From positions 2,207,001 through 2,271,000 of the forward strand of contig NC_036457.1 in NCBI RefSeq assembly GCF_002775205.1: 64,000 nt of DNA, read 5' to 3'. Positions within the stretch are counted from its first letter, which is position 1; each line of letters starts with the position of its first letter. The notes beneath the pieces were generated by a model that was given only the letters and a program-made list of their open reading frames with translations, did no database searches and had not been told where the DNA came from. Of this stretch, positions 51,311-63,094 are shown piece by piece. The translations under genes and the position numbers were made by a program. The DNA comes from Xiphophorus maculatus. Lineage: Eukaryota; Chordata; Actinopteri; Cyprinodontiformes; Poeciliidae.

Positions 51311-52112
51311 ATATATGTAGTTGTGAAGATGTAGGGAAGAAAACACCTGAAGCTACCCAGAGTACCAGCAGCTAGTTACCATTGAAGCCAACCACAACTG
51401 CCTAGTCAAAGTATGGCCTTTTCATTTTCCCTTGTAGAGCTGAATAGCATTGATATAAGAGATGTAATTGTGTAATATGTGCGACCCTTGAATAGCGCCT
51501 TGAGGAACCCCACATATTTTTATTTACTTTTGTTTGTTTCTTCAGTTTCTTTTGCTCAAATGACACAACGTACACATAAACATCCCCATTAAAGCTTTTA
51601 ATGGTTTTATACCTTTTGTACAAAACAACCATATTGAATGATGCACTTTGGTCGAGCTTTTTAAACATTTTCATTGCCTGGAAGATTGGTCACGTTTTGG
51701 TCATTTGCTTTTATGCTCTCAGTGAAACAACCAGCAGAGATTTATCCCCTCTACCAGGTTTATTGTCCTCAGTTTGACCAAACATTGAATCCTACACCAG
51801 CAATAAATATAAATATACATAAATAAAACCACAATACATACAAATAACCTTTTTGAGGTTAATTTAAATGACAAAAAGGTGAGAAAGAGTGACTAGTGAT
51901 GTAATCAGTGTCAATAAAACACTGGGTCTAAGCGGTGGGTAGAAACGACTCAACATCATAAAAAGATAGTAACTAAGACGACATGTTTCACTCCAACAAC
52001 ATCCTTACGTTCAAACCTGATTACTAACAAATATTTAACTTTCTAAACGGATTATCTTTCTAAAAATGAAAAAAGAGTTTTTTTCCTTTTAAATATTTAC
52101 ACTACAGCGGTA

Positions 52113-52179
52113 TAAATATTTACTGGTGTAAATATACAGTTTAAGAAGTAAACTGTATATTTACACCAGTAAATATTTA
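52113..52179. repeat. Perfect inverted repeat, 31-bp arms, 5-base loop
   Basis: The left arm 52113-52143 and right arm 52149-52179 are exact reverse complements around agaag. The paralogous place in beta copy 1 (near 33722) has only a short version (tctggtgtaaactg ... tttttacaccaga), so the palindrome arose in one copy or collapsed in the other. Confidence 0.95.
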
Positions 52180-52704
52180 TTTACACCAGACAAATAGCTA
52201 TAAACTGTACATCCATTCCGGTACTATTTGTCCTATCTTATTCAGTTTATGGATTTCCTGCCTCACCCTGTTAGGAAACAATTACGTGTGGCTGTAAAGA
52301 CTTGTTTCTGATAAAAACACCTTTTGTTATATTTTAAGATATCTCAGTTAATTTGAGATAGTCTGTTGAAATCTGCTGCTTAAGGGATTTTTTGGGTTTT
52401 ACATTATGGTAATAAAAAACTTATATTTTCCACTTATTACTTTAGTGAAGGGAAGATTTAAAATAAAAAAAATTCTGCTAAGGATTAAAATTTAGAACGT
52501 GAATACAAAACTTAGCTTGATATATACAAGTTATTTTCATCGACTGAATGATTTAATGTGTTGGAGAATTTAATTTGTACATTTACTGACCAGCAGAGGG
52601 AGCCAGAGTCCATTACCAAAGTTAAAGCTCCTGAATTTCATCTTGTTTTTACTGTAACGTGATTACGTTGTTACCCTCTTTCAGATTTGGTCTTTTCCTT
52701 TTTT

Positions 52705-52935
52705 TCACACTTTCAGTGCCTCTATAAATTATTCACACCCTTGGATGTTTTACCCTTCATACTGCTATTATAAATCAATCAATAGCAACAGAATTTGTCT
52801 TTTTTTTTTACCAAATAAAGCTTAAAACTGATTTCTACAAAAATAATGACAATTAAATTAAAATCTGAAACATAAAATGTGTGATTATAAATATTCACCC
52901 TCTTTAAGTGACATAATTTAACACGCTGTTGATCT
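52705..52935. mobile_element. Tc1-like element fragment, gamma copy C
   Basis: Paralogue of 22686-22960, present before duplication. Small internal deletions are visible. Confidence 0.5.
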
Positions 52936-54295
52936 GAAGCATTTAAGTAAGTCTGCAAATATCAGCTATTTAAGTATTCAATTATTATTTCTGTTATTCT
53001 GATGATTCATCAAATAAAAAATTGTCACATTCTACAGATTTTTAATTTAACCTCTAAACTTTTTTCTTTCATGTTTTGATCACTTCAGAAGACAATGCAT
53101 TTACTTATGTTCACTTCCTGAACCACAACCACCAAATCCCACATTTTAATGATTACAGCTAAACTGTAAACAGTTTAAAGTCTCCAAAACATGAGAAACA
53201 CGTGTTCACACTCTGACAGACGCTCTGCAGGCCTTGGAGGAGGATTACAGGTGTTACACTGTCAGACAGCCAGGTATGTCTCGACTTCCTCAATATGAAT
53301 CTGAAGCCCTGAGAGCTCAGAGGTCATTTAAAACCAGGCTGCTTCAATCGGCAACAGGATCCTTCATATAAAGTACAAATAGTTTTTTTGTTTTTGCTTT
53401 TTTGTCCCATTAAGTGTTTCAGATCAAAATATGACCTAAATAAATGCAAATGGCAAATAGCTAAATATGTCGTATTTGTTGAATTATTTTAATTCATCCA
53501 CTTCAGAATATATCGATTTATGCTCCATTGTACACAAAATTGTATTACTTGTGGGGGTTTTTGTTGGTTAGAGATGATAAATTTGACCTATATTGTAAAT
53601 CTAAGTATGATGCAAATTGGATCCAACAGGTATTTAAGGAATGAAACTGAATTTTCAATCTCATTATGCTTATTTGATTAATGTTGCTCTTTCTCAAGCA
53701 TGATTTTGAAGTTGTGTTTGAAAAACCATAGCTTTTTCATAATTAGTGTTTCAAATACATTAACTATATCCCTTGTGGTTCTTTCTCCTTCTTTTCTTAA
53801 AATTGATTATGAAATCAGTTTTATAAATTGATTTTCATCCTGCAAATACTGAAAACAATAATTAATCTAGAGTCTTAGAAATGTTTATTACATGTTTCAT
53901 GATAAAACATATTATGTAATCGCACTTTTATAAATAATTATTTATTCACCAATAATTATATAGTTTTTGTAGTCTGAAGTAATCCTTTAAATTCAAAGTT
54001 GCAAAATCAAAACACATGCACAAAATATACTCTTTCTGCAATTATACATAAATTTTATATATTACTTCTTAATACTAATGTTATTCATTTACATTCCTTG
54101 GTTGCCTAGAGTTGCTAAAAAGCTTCAAACCAAAACTTATAAATAATTTTATTCACAATATGTTTTTTTAATATACAATATGTAGAAGACCTGATCCAGC
54201 TTATATAGTTTTATTGCAGAATCTATTTCAGGATTAAGATTAATTACTGAGTTTATCAGAAAAATTCAATAAAGCATGTGTAGTTCACATTCTGA

Positions 54296-54560
54296 CCACT
54301 AGATGGCGTAAATAAGTAGAGTACTTAAATGATTGCCTAGACACCCACTTAGACAGAAACGATTTCATATTCTTATTCTCAATTTTAATCCAACATTTGA
54401 TCATTTTCAAATTATTTTTATGATACTTAACAGAAGTTGAGCACCTGAAAGGAGATGGTTGTTGATTTGTTAGCTGAAATCAGTTATGGAGCTTTGACAG
54501 AAAAAACTTGACAGGCCTCTTTGAAAAGCATCGCCTCAGTTTGTCCACAAGACGGCAGTG
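54296..54560 (+). promoter_or_regulatory. CTCF-like motif in gamma copy C, second one degraded
   Basis: ccactagatggcgt is kept at 54296-54309. The second motif reads ccacaagacggcagtg (54545-54560), at the duplication breakpoint, and no longer fits the core well. Confidence 0.3.
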
Positions 54561-54569
54561 GACAAACTG

Positions 54570-54800
54570 CCATCATATCCTAACTCTATGCATTACATAC
54601 TGAACTCTAACCCTAACCAAAACTCAATTCACACCTTAGTCCTAAATCTGACCCCTGACCCAAAAACAGCGTTTCTCCTTGTGGGGACCAGGCTTCGGTC
54701 CCCACAAGTAGCAGTGTGTCCCCACAACGTAGTATATGTCAGGAAAATGGTCCCCACAAGGTATTAGAAACAAACGCACACACACACACACATGCACACA
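54570..54800. repeat. GTCCCCACAAG repeat at the gamma C boundary
   Basis: Begins with ctctaaccctaacc words and continues with ggtccccacaagtagcag and a CA run, like the copies at 28262 and 48050. It replaces the part of gamma found in A after 25553, and so sits at a rearrangement junction. Confidence 0.75.
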
Positions 54801-54954
54801 CCCTTCCCTCTTTTTTCTGCCCGGTCTTGTGGCTCTCTTGAGTAAATCCCTGCAGGAATCTCAGACCTGCGTGTGAACCAACCTGCTGTTCAGATCAGGA
54901 TCCTGGAAGTTTCCAAAGACTCAAATCGATGCTGAGCCATCTGCACAACAAAAA

Positions 54955-55435
54955 CACAAATTTTACCAAATATTTTTGGTCCAGTTTTGTCTGAATTCAC
55001 TAGATTAAGACAAAATTAACCTAAAAGTACCTTTTAAGCAAGATACAGGAGCTAAAGAAAAAATAAATAAATCGTAGCCTGGCTCTAATGTTCAAAAATC
55101 CAAATAAATAGAAGCTGTAAAACACAAGATGGTAATCTGACCAATCAGATCCTCCTGTCTAAGCCGCTCGGTCCAAAAGCTTGTTTTAAGTAAATAATGT
55201 TAATATTGATTAGATTATTTCACTAATAAGACATTTTTACATGTTATAATTGAAATAATCTAGTGGAAATAGAACTTTTTCTTCAATATTAAGGAATTTT
55301 TTACTTAAATCAAGCTTCTATATCTTGCTTAAAAGTTACTTTTAAGTTAGTTTTGTCTTAATTTAAGTGTACTAAGATGTTTGCTCTGAAATTAAACCAG
55401 AAATACTTGGTAAAATGTTTCGTTTTTTTAGTGTG
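54955..55435. mobile_element. Long-inverted-repeat MITE-like element
   Basis: The left side (ccaaatatttttggtccag, gattaagacaaaattaacc) and the right side (gttagttttgtcttaattta, accagaaatacttggt) are approximate inverted repeats of about 90 bases. It belongs to the family at 25860 and 63095. Confidence 0.6.
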
Positions 55436-55909
55436 ACAACCTGTTTTAAGCAAACTGCACAACTTTCACCTTGGAACTCATCTCTGCTGTTTTACTTCAA
55501 AGTTGATCAAAGAGTGTTAGACCACTTGGTTTACTTAAAATGCTTTAGTTATAAATGTGTGTATGCATTGAAACCTGGCAAAGATAAGAGGTTAAAACGA
55601 TGAATATCTATTTGTTCAAACCATTAATGCGTTTAATCTCTAGTTCCTCTGGTTTCCTGTTTTGTAAAAACATAAAAATACAGAATAAATTTGAAATATT
55701 AAGCATTAAATTACAAATCTTGTTTTAATAATGCGAACATCTGATGTTTTAAAACTGTTTAGTTTTGATATAAAATCAGAGTTTTACTGTATTTTAAAAA
55801 ACGTTTCACTGCTGAGAGCTGCTAGCATGACAACGTTGTTTACAGATTCTCTGGGCTTATCGAGTTCGGCGGTGCATTCCAGACACTAGAAGGAGCAAAG
55901 AGAGGCCAG

Positions 55910-55935
55910 AGGTCAAAGCTAAAGGTCAAAGGTTA
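55910..55935 (+). promoter_or_regulatory. Nuclear-receptor DR1-like site
   Basis: aggtca (55910-55915) is followed by aggtcaaaggtta (55923-55935), a direct repeat with one-base spacing of the HNF4/RXR type. It is about 6.9 kb upstream of the unc93a start. The motif is clear, but its use is inference. Confidence 0.3.
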
Positions 55936-56504
55936 TCAATTAGGAGGCAGCAGAAAAGGGAAACACAGACAGATTGGACGTCACTTGTTTCCTTCCTGTA
56001 GCAACAACACAGCAGGAAAAACTAAAATGATGATAATAATCGGAAATATGACGTTAATGTCATATTCTGCAGATATTTTAACTATTAAAATTGTAAATTA
56101 TTTAAGTATAATGTGTTGTAAAAACACATAATAAAAATGTACTGACTTTATTGGCAGCCTGCTGTTAGTAGTTTAAACAATAATCTTTTTTCACTACTAG
56201 CTCTTAAATAAAATGTTTTAGATGTAGAGTCTTTACCTTTTGTCAATGTTTAGCTGCGTTTTTGATTGCCTTGTTTACGTTTAACTTTTATATATCCTGA
56301 CCATGAAAATGAACAGAATTAGTTTGAGCTACAAGTTGGAACACGACTGGACCTAAAAGGTTATGAAAATTATTATTTAAATAAACAGAATAAAATGAAA
56401 CACGTTAAACTAAAGCATTTCCTGCTGCTACAAAAAAATAATGATGAAGCTTTGAATAAATTATGCAAACTAGGAGATGTAAATGGAAGATGACGGTCAA
56501 AAGG

Positions 56505-56930
56505 GCTGAAACGAATAATCATGATTAATCGATTATTGAAATAATCGCCAACTAATTTATTAATCAATTAATCATTAACTGGAATGTACAGACTCAAAAA
56601 GGTAATTTGCTAAAAAAAAAAAAAAAAAAACCCAGCAAATCAGAGAAGTAACTAAACCAACAAAACTGCACAAAAGATCAAAACTATTTTGCTTGTAAAC
56701 ATGTTTTACCCAAAACTTTTTAAGTGGAATAGTTTTTATCTGGTTCAAATTCATGCCACGTTTTTGCATTTTAGGAAGTAAAATGTTTATTTTCTTATTT
56801 AAAAAGTGAATTGAGTTGTTTATTTGATCCTTTTTAATGTAGCGAATAATCTGTTTAATGTGGCACATTTTATCCAATTAATGAATCAATCGTCAGAATA
56901 ATTGATTACTAAAATAATCATTAGATGGCA
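56505..56930. repeat. Fish repeat with AATAATC/GATTATT termini
   Basis: The left part gctgaaacgaataatcatg and attaatcgattattg, and the right part caatcgtcagaataattg and ttactaaaataatcat, are characteristic of a widespread fish repeat. The minus frame of 100 residues across it looks spurious. Confidence 0.5.
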
Positions 56931-57715
56931 AACAAGGATCCACAGAAGGAAGTTTTGCTTTTTTGTTTGCTGTTTTGTCTTTTTCATCTGAGTAAAACAA
57001 ATCCTTGAATAGGTTTTAAACTTTAGCGCTGGTTATTCTTTCATTTATTGCCAATGTGAGCTTCAGTGTGATGTCACTGACTGAGTGAAGGCGGCGTCTG
57101 CATGCAGTCATCTTATTCAAAGCGAGCTACACTTTGCAGACAGACTAATGTGTTGCAGAAATAGCAGCCTGCAGAGAGAGAGGCACCAGACGATCCATTG
57201 TTCAGGGTTTGCTGACACTGTGCATCATCTGCAGCGTCTCTACTGTTGCAGCACAATGAGGCCGGCAGCACAGAGATGCTGAGCCCAACACTACTCCGCT
57301 TTGTTCCTGTGAGTGACACACTGGGAAACACAGATGTGTTTGTGTCTTAAAAGTGATAAAAAAAAATAAAAAATTGATGAAACCATTCTTGTGATAATAG
57401 AAAGTGCTGTAGTACCGCGCCACACCAGTAGGTGGTGAAATCAGTTGTTTGCTGTTGGTTTCTTATGATTTTAAGCTTTAATTGTGAATCAAAAAGTGGT
57501 GCAATCTAAGCTCCAGCTCTTTTAGATGATTTTAGATCAGTTACCTGTTCCATCACACCTGAATTGAATCAATGGCTCGGTACCAATTAGATCTTACTAG
57601 GACAGTTTGTAACTTTTATAAAAAGTATTTGTTTTTGTATTTGTTGAAACTGTCATGTCAGTATGGTAATCTGTAAAAAAAAAAAAAAAAATCGAGTTCC
57701 TCTGACTAGAAACAA

Positions 57716-58130
57716 CCAATCAATCAATCAATCAATCAAATTTTATTTGTATAGCACATTTCAGCAGCAAGGCATTTCAAAGTGCTTTACATCATAACAA
57801 ACACAGAATCACAATGCAATATAGAATCAATCATTAAGTCAAGTTACATCAATAAATTTGTAATTGATTACATTTCTAATACAATTCAATCAGAGCCAGG
57901 AGGCGGGTCTTGGTACCACCATCCTTTCCACTTCGCTGCAGCTAGCATAGCCTGTTATGAATGCTAAGACTAGTTAGCATAGCCACCGATAATGGCGGAT
58001 AAACAGTTTTCCTGTGATGGTAATTTGCTTATCCGTCATTAGCACATTTACCCACTTGTTCGTGTGTTTGATTGATAGCGCTAAGACCCGCCTCCTGGCT
58101 CTGGTTGGTTGTTTTTAGTCTGGAACGTTG
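57716..58130. repeat. Dispersed fish repeat with inner inverted repeat
   Basis: Starts with a caatcaatcaat run and attttatttgtatagcacat, then aaggcatttcaaagtgcttt, a very common teleost repeat. It encloses an inverted pair, agagccaggaggcgggtctt (57892) and aagacccgcctcctggctct (58083). Confidence 0.65.
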
Positions 58131-58599
58131 AGTTTTTTCAGTAGCTCAGGGAGAAAGTAGAGTAGACTGATCTTTTCACAGATTATCGGTCACATAACAA
58201 ACATAACATGGTGACAGTTTTGACAAATATGCAAAAAAAATATATATATTTTAAAAACTGACATACTGCAGATTTAATCGTGGACATGTTTTTCAGGTGA
58301 TAGAAGGCCGACTTTGTAACTGTCTGTAAGTGGCTCTGAAGGTTCAGGCCTGCGTCCATCAGTCCACCCAGATTTTAGACCCAATCCCTGGTTTTTAGTT
58401 GTAATTGTTCCTCTTTAGGTCCAAAGATAATAACTTCAATTTTTGTTTCTATTCAGATGGAAAAGGTTTTGTGATTGGACGGGTTCTGAGTGACCCGGTG
58501 ACATCAACATGTAGAGCTGATTATCATTTGCATAGATGTAATACCCAATTTATTTCCTGTTGTAACCTGAACTAATGGGCGCATTAGTCCAGGAGGGCA

Positions 58600-59135
58600 G
58601 GCAGAGTTGAGGAGTAACTAGTTACTCAGTATCTTTTAAGAGTATTTTTAGTACACTCTACTTTTTACTTTTGCTTGAGTAATTTTATTATAAAGTATTT
58701 CTACTCCTACTTGAGTAAAATTTCTGGATTTTCTGCGCACTGAATTAAAAACATGTTTTAACCAAAAATCCACCAGACACAGACCGGCAGCTTTTGTTAA
58801 AGTTTCATAAGTTTTTCTTTGAAAGAAACTGATTTGGAAAAATATATACGTATACATTTTGTTTCTCATAGGAATTACTGACATTTTGGTCCTTAAAATA
58901 CCAAAAATTTCCACTGAACTTCATATTTTGATCCATCTGATGATGTAATTTTTTAATTTTAAATGATTAATAATTTGATCGGTTACTCAGTACTTAAGTA
59001 GACTTTTTACCAAATACTTTTTAACTCGTACTTGAGTAATTTGTTGGACAGATTCTTTAATTTTACTTGAGTAAAAACACGTTGAAGTAGTGCTACCTTA
59101 CTTGGATGTAATGCTTTTGTACTCTAACCACCTCT
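58600..59135. repeat. TACTTGAGTAA-type fish repeat
   Basis: Several copies of acttgagtaa and ggttactcagtacttaag-like words appear at both ends. Related to 42820-43050. The minus frame at 58648-58914 is not convincing as a gene. Confidence 0.65.
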
Positions 59136-60400
59136 GGTCTTGGATTAAACCTTGGAATAGTGATTTCTGTCAACTCTGATGAAAAGTTACCTTTTGACAC
59201 CAAAACATCTCTAGATGTTATTTTAAAAAAATTCAGTTTAACTTATTCATTATTTATATGAACGAATGTTAACATGATTTGATTCATGTTCATAGTTTGG
59301 CACCTAAGGATTCAAAACAACACTCAGAATTGAACTAGTTCTTGTTTATCATGATTTGTCTGAAATCAGCTTTCAAAACACTGGAAATATTTTGTTCACA
59401 TGAAAACAAACTGCCGTTAAATGATCGTCTTTAAGTCAGATTTATAGACAAAAACCTGGACTCGGTCTCACAGAAGAGGCTCAGACAAACTTTATCTTCT
59501 TGAGGTATGTTAAATTAAGAAAAAACGTGTGTGGGTCGTGCAAATCAAGCTTGGTTACAGAACAAACGGTACAAACAGCCTTATCTCAGTTTCTTTCATG
59601 AGGTGGTGAGTCGATAGGCGCTCTGCTGCCTGTTATCAAAGTTTGGTGGAAAGAGAAAAAAAAAGTTCAAGAACATCCTCTCCTTCTGAGGTGGAAATAT
59701 TCTGTAAGAAAGGGGAAAAAGATAACAGAGAAAGCAACAAAAGAGAGAGAGAAAAAAATCGTAGCATGAATAATTCAGCTCTCCCTTTGTCTGCTCTCCA
59801 TTTATCTCTCAATCCTTTCTTTTTCTCCTCCCGTCCCAGAGCCGCGGCTCTCTGACAGCTTTATTGTAGCTGCAGGGAGACACTCGGTGAAGCTAAAGGC
59901 GTTTTGTGATGAGCATGTTCTCTGTCCACCCCCATCGCACCCTCACACACACCGATGCCGCTTTAAATACCCGGCTAATTAGACAGCCAAATTACAGTCC
60001 TTTCAGGCTGCATGCAGCTGAGGACTGTGGGAAACGTAGGCAGCTTAAGTGCTTTCTTTATTGCCACTATGGCAGGGGACCAGGAGTGTTTTTGTCTTTT
60101 TTCAGGGTTTCGAAAGACAGACGAGAAAGAGATTATCAGTGAGAAGAAAAAATAAACCCTGGATGAGCTCAGAGGGAGCGTGGTGTTGGAGGGGAAGGTT
60201 TTCAGTCAGAAAACTTGAATTTGTTGATTAAAAACCCTTAAAAATGTAAATGAATGCATTCTAAATATAGTTTATTTCAATAAAAACAGTAGGAGAGACT
60301 AAAACAGATGAAAGGCATTAATTAGTGAATGACCTATATCTATATAAATTCACTTTATTTCAGGAAAATTATGATAAAATATCTAGAACTACAGCTGTGA
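59135..60400. other. Intergenic, possible conserved stretch at 59870-60080
   Basis: No exon was recognised. The part around 59870-60080 is non-repetitive and better balanced in composition (ccggctaattagacagcc, tgcatgcagctgaggactgt). It could be a conserved noncoding element. Confidence 0.3.
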
Positions 60401-60850
60401 ACTTCTCTAAAGTTTAGTAGCTCACCACCTAAACATATTTAGGTGGTGAGCTACTAAAATAAAATTAACTATCTAAATATTTAATTTGCTAACTTGAGTA
60501 TGTATCTTGATAACTAAATATTTAGTTTTCTAAGTAAATATTTGGCTTTATATTTAGTTTGGGCCTGTTACATAGGCAACAAGATTATCAAGCTAAATAT
60601 GTGACTTCAAACTAAATATTTAGCTTGATAACTCAATATCATGTTAATAAATATATGGTTAATAAATATGTGGTTAATAAATATATTAATATTTGGTTTT
60701 GTAACTAACTTGGTAACAGATATTTAGCTTGCTAGCTAAATATGTAGTTTAAAACTGTTACATTTATAGTTAGCAAAATAGTTAGCAGGCTTTTTAGCAA
60801 GCTAAATATTTGCCTACAAACTAAATATTTAGTAAATATTATTTGCAGAA
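60400..60850. repeat. Degenerate AT-rich tandem repeat with a 19-bp hairpin
   Basis: Words such as aaatatttagcttgataac and gctagctaaatatg match the arrays at 31935 and 50500. At its left edge tagtagctcaccacctaaa (60415-60433), a cata loop and the exact reverse complement (60438-60456) form a hairpin. Confidence 0.8.
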
Positions 60851-61490
60851 GAACATACAAACTGTTAAAAAATGGTTTCTAGTTTCTACTGTTTACTCTC
60901 ACAATAAAGTCTCCTCATCTCAGATCACACAGTGAAACAGGAATATCGAGTTTTACGCCACAGTGCATGACCAGTCTCTGGGTTTCAATACTACAAACTG
61001 GTTTAACTGGTGACGCCCTCTCTTATCTCATCTCTGATTCATTCGGTCAGCTGTTTGCTTCTGCTATCAGCAAATAGCAACACACGTTGCACTAAATGTT
61101 GACAGAATTCTGCAATTTACCAACAATTTAGCCTATTTTTGTGTATGAAATTTCTGTTTTTGACAAACGACTGTTTTTAAGTCTTTAAAAGAAGTCACAT
61201 AGTAGAAAAACAAACCAGGATGGAATGAGTTACTATTTTAACTGTCAAGTTTATCTTCTCAACAGCAAAAATAAAAACTACCTGTTAAATGTCAAACAAA
61301 TGGCCTATTATTTAAAATGTGGGGTAAATTTGGAGCTATGAAATTTTTAGAAAATATCTCAAATTAAGCAAAAAATTTCTGAGTTTTTCCCAAAGATTTT
61401 GTCCTTTTTTAAAAATCTACAGTAGCCATAATACACCGTCCTACTGAGATAAGAAACCAAGATACATTTTTTTTTGTTCTGTTTGCAGGA
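60850..61490. other. Intergenic, no gene seen
   Basis: AT-rich unique sequence with no recognised element. Confidence 0.4.
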
Positions 61491-61727
61491 TTGAAATTTC
61501 TCCTGCCAGGTTTCTTCAGATTTAACACACATCGACTCCAAACGGCCCTGCAGCTGTTTTATCAAACCACTCAGACAGGAATCCTCCATTCTTGTTTTCG
61601 CCTCCAGTGGCGTTTCTTTCAGATGTGCGAACGGCCCAACATCAGCTCCCTCAACATCTGTAAAACTCAGCTTTCCCCTGTGAGTTCGACACCCTTCACT
61701 CCTCCCTCGCTGGTCTGAATGTTTCAA
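61491..61727 (-). other. Unrecognised open frame
   Basis: A minus-strand frame beginning MKHSDQRGRSEGC includes a helix-like, charged stretch (SGLIKQLQGRLESM and EETWQEKFQ). No family was recognised. No clear splice sites were found at the ends. It may be an isolated exon or chance. Confidence 0.15.
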
Positions 61728-62167
61728 CCTCCAGCTTTTATTTTTTTTTAGCGCTCTGAGTTGATGTGGGGCGTGGTGCGGAAAGTTAATAAGTCTGTGA
61801 AATTGTTATACTCGTAAATTTAAATGTCAACATCTGGATGGTCATGTTTTTCCTCATACTTTACTCATAAAGACAGAGAAAAAGACAGGAAGAAAGTCGG
61901 TTAGGGTTTTAAGATTAATCTCTGGAATTTTCTAGAAAAAAAAAGAATTTTCTGATTTTCAAAAGTCGAAAAATTGTTGACTTTTGAAACTTTTTTGTCT
62001 GAAAAATGTAGAAGCTTAATTAAAATTTCCTTGTTTTTTCTTGCAAATTTTAAACCTTTCAAACTCAGAAATCTACTTGTTTTTTTCTAGAAAATTTCTG
62101 AAATTATTCTGAAAATAATGAATTTGTAAAGGAATACATTTTGACAAATGCACCCCCAACTTTGGGG

Positions 62168-62363
62168 GGCCCCAAAGTGGGTCCTGGAGGCCCGGCATCC
62201 TGCATGTTTTAGTTTTCTCCCTGCTGGTAATAACAACCTTTTCTGCTTGTCAATGTTGTTCTTACAGCTTCTAATGAGCCATCATTTGATCCAGGTGCGT
62301 TAAACCAGGGAGAGAACTAAAACATGCAGGATGTCGGCCCTTGAGGACCAACTTTGGGCCCCA
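62168..62363. mobile_element. hAT-type MITE
   Basis: Left ggccccaaagtgggtcctgg and right gaggaccaactttgggcccc form imperfect inverted ends. The interior is also palindromic (catgttttagttttctccct with agagaactaaaacatg). No transposase is present. Confidence 0.7.
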
Positions 62364-63094
62364 CTGACCTACAGTGGCCCTAATACGCCGTCGTAGAGAA
62401 AACGTTAATTTCAAATAGAAATGTTCCTCAATGGTTGTGGCTTTACGAATGCTGTGCCAATTTGTTTTTAATCATCATTTTTATTATCACAACAGTACTT
62501 GAGGATATCGTGATAAAATAATTAAGCAAAATAACAATTACTGGTGAAATGAGTGAAAAAACTGCCAAATCTCAAAGATAAACTTCCAAATATATTTGAA
62601 AAGCTTCATGAACGACTAAGACAAGAAAAAAAAAACTGAAGAAGCACCAGGTTTGTTTTCTGTCCTCTATTTGCTTTGCAGCGTAAGGCGTTTTGCCCTC
62701 AACATTTTTTCCTGGCATGTCCCACCATAATCCCTTTAAAATCCTTATTTTCCCCCCATAAAAACAGCATATTCCCACTGTAACCACCACTTTATGAGCA
62801 AACGTCACTGTTTGACTGCCATAAACTGTCAGTTGGTTCATTATGTTTTAAACATAGTTGTTATTTATAAAACATGAGAATTAAATGGAGGTTTAACGTA
62901 TTAGAAACAGCTGGAGGTGCATACAACTTTCAGCTTACTGTTTACTTTCTTTTTGTTAGTTGAAAATGTTTTGTACTACTTTAACCAGGCTATTTCTGTT
63001 CATTCTTTTAAACAAAATCAGGTTTTACGCTCATAAAAACACTTCAAACTTAATCGTATCATGGGTTTGTTTGTAAAACAAAAACAAATAATGC
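62364..63094. other. Intergenic, no gene seen
   Basis: AT-rich sequence. The 89-residue minus frame at 62572-62841 shows no family resemblance. Confidence 0.4.

Larger units (their letters stand above)
49325..52430. repeat. Segmental duplication block beta, copy 2 (resident)
   Basis: Paralogous to 30343-34010. It lacks the Tc1-type MITE, has a shorter TTTAGCTTGCTAAC array (50500-51310) and contains the 31-bp-arm palindrome at 52113. It lies immediately 5' of unc93a exon 1, so it is taken as the resident copy. Confidence 0.9.
52430..54560. repeat. Segmental duplication block gamma, copy C
   Basis: Matches gamma A from its start to A 23050, skips to A 24063, then continues to about A 25553, where it ends at a tttgtccac breakpoint. 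It lacks the SINE and the hAT. The block forms the distal 5' flank of unc93a. Confidence 0.9.

Noticed and set aside
54900..54965. Possible short minus-strand exon with ATG after a tgcag acceptor-like site
   Set aside because: It would encode about 15 residues before a stop and has no supporting family. It could only be an untranslated exon, which cannot be shown here.
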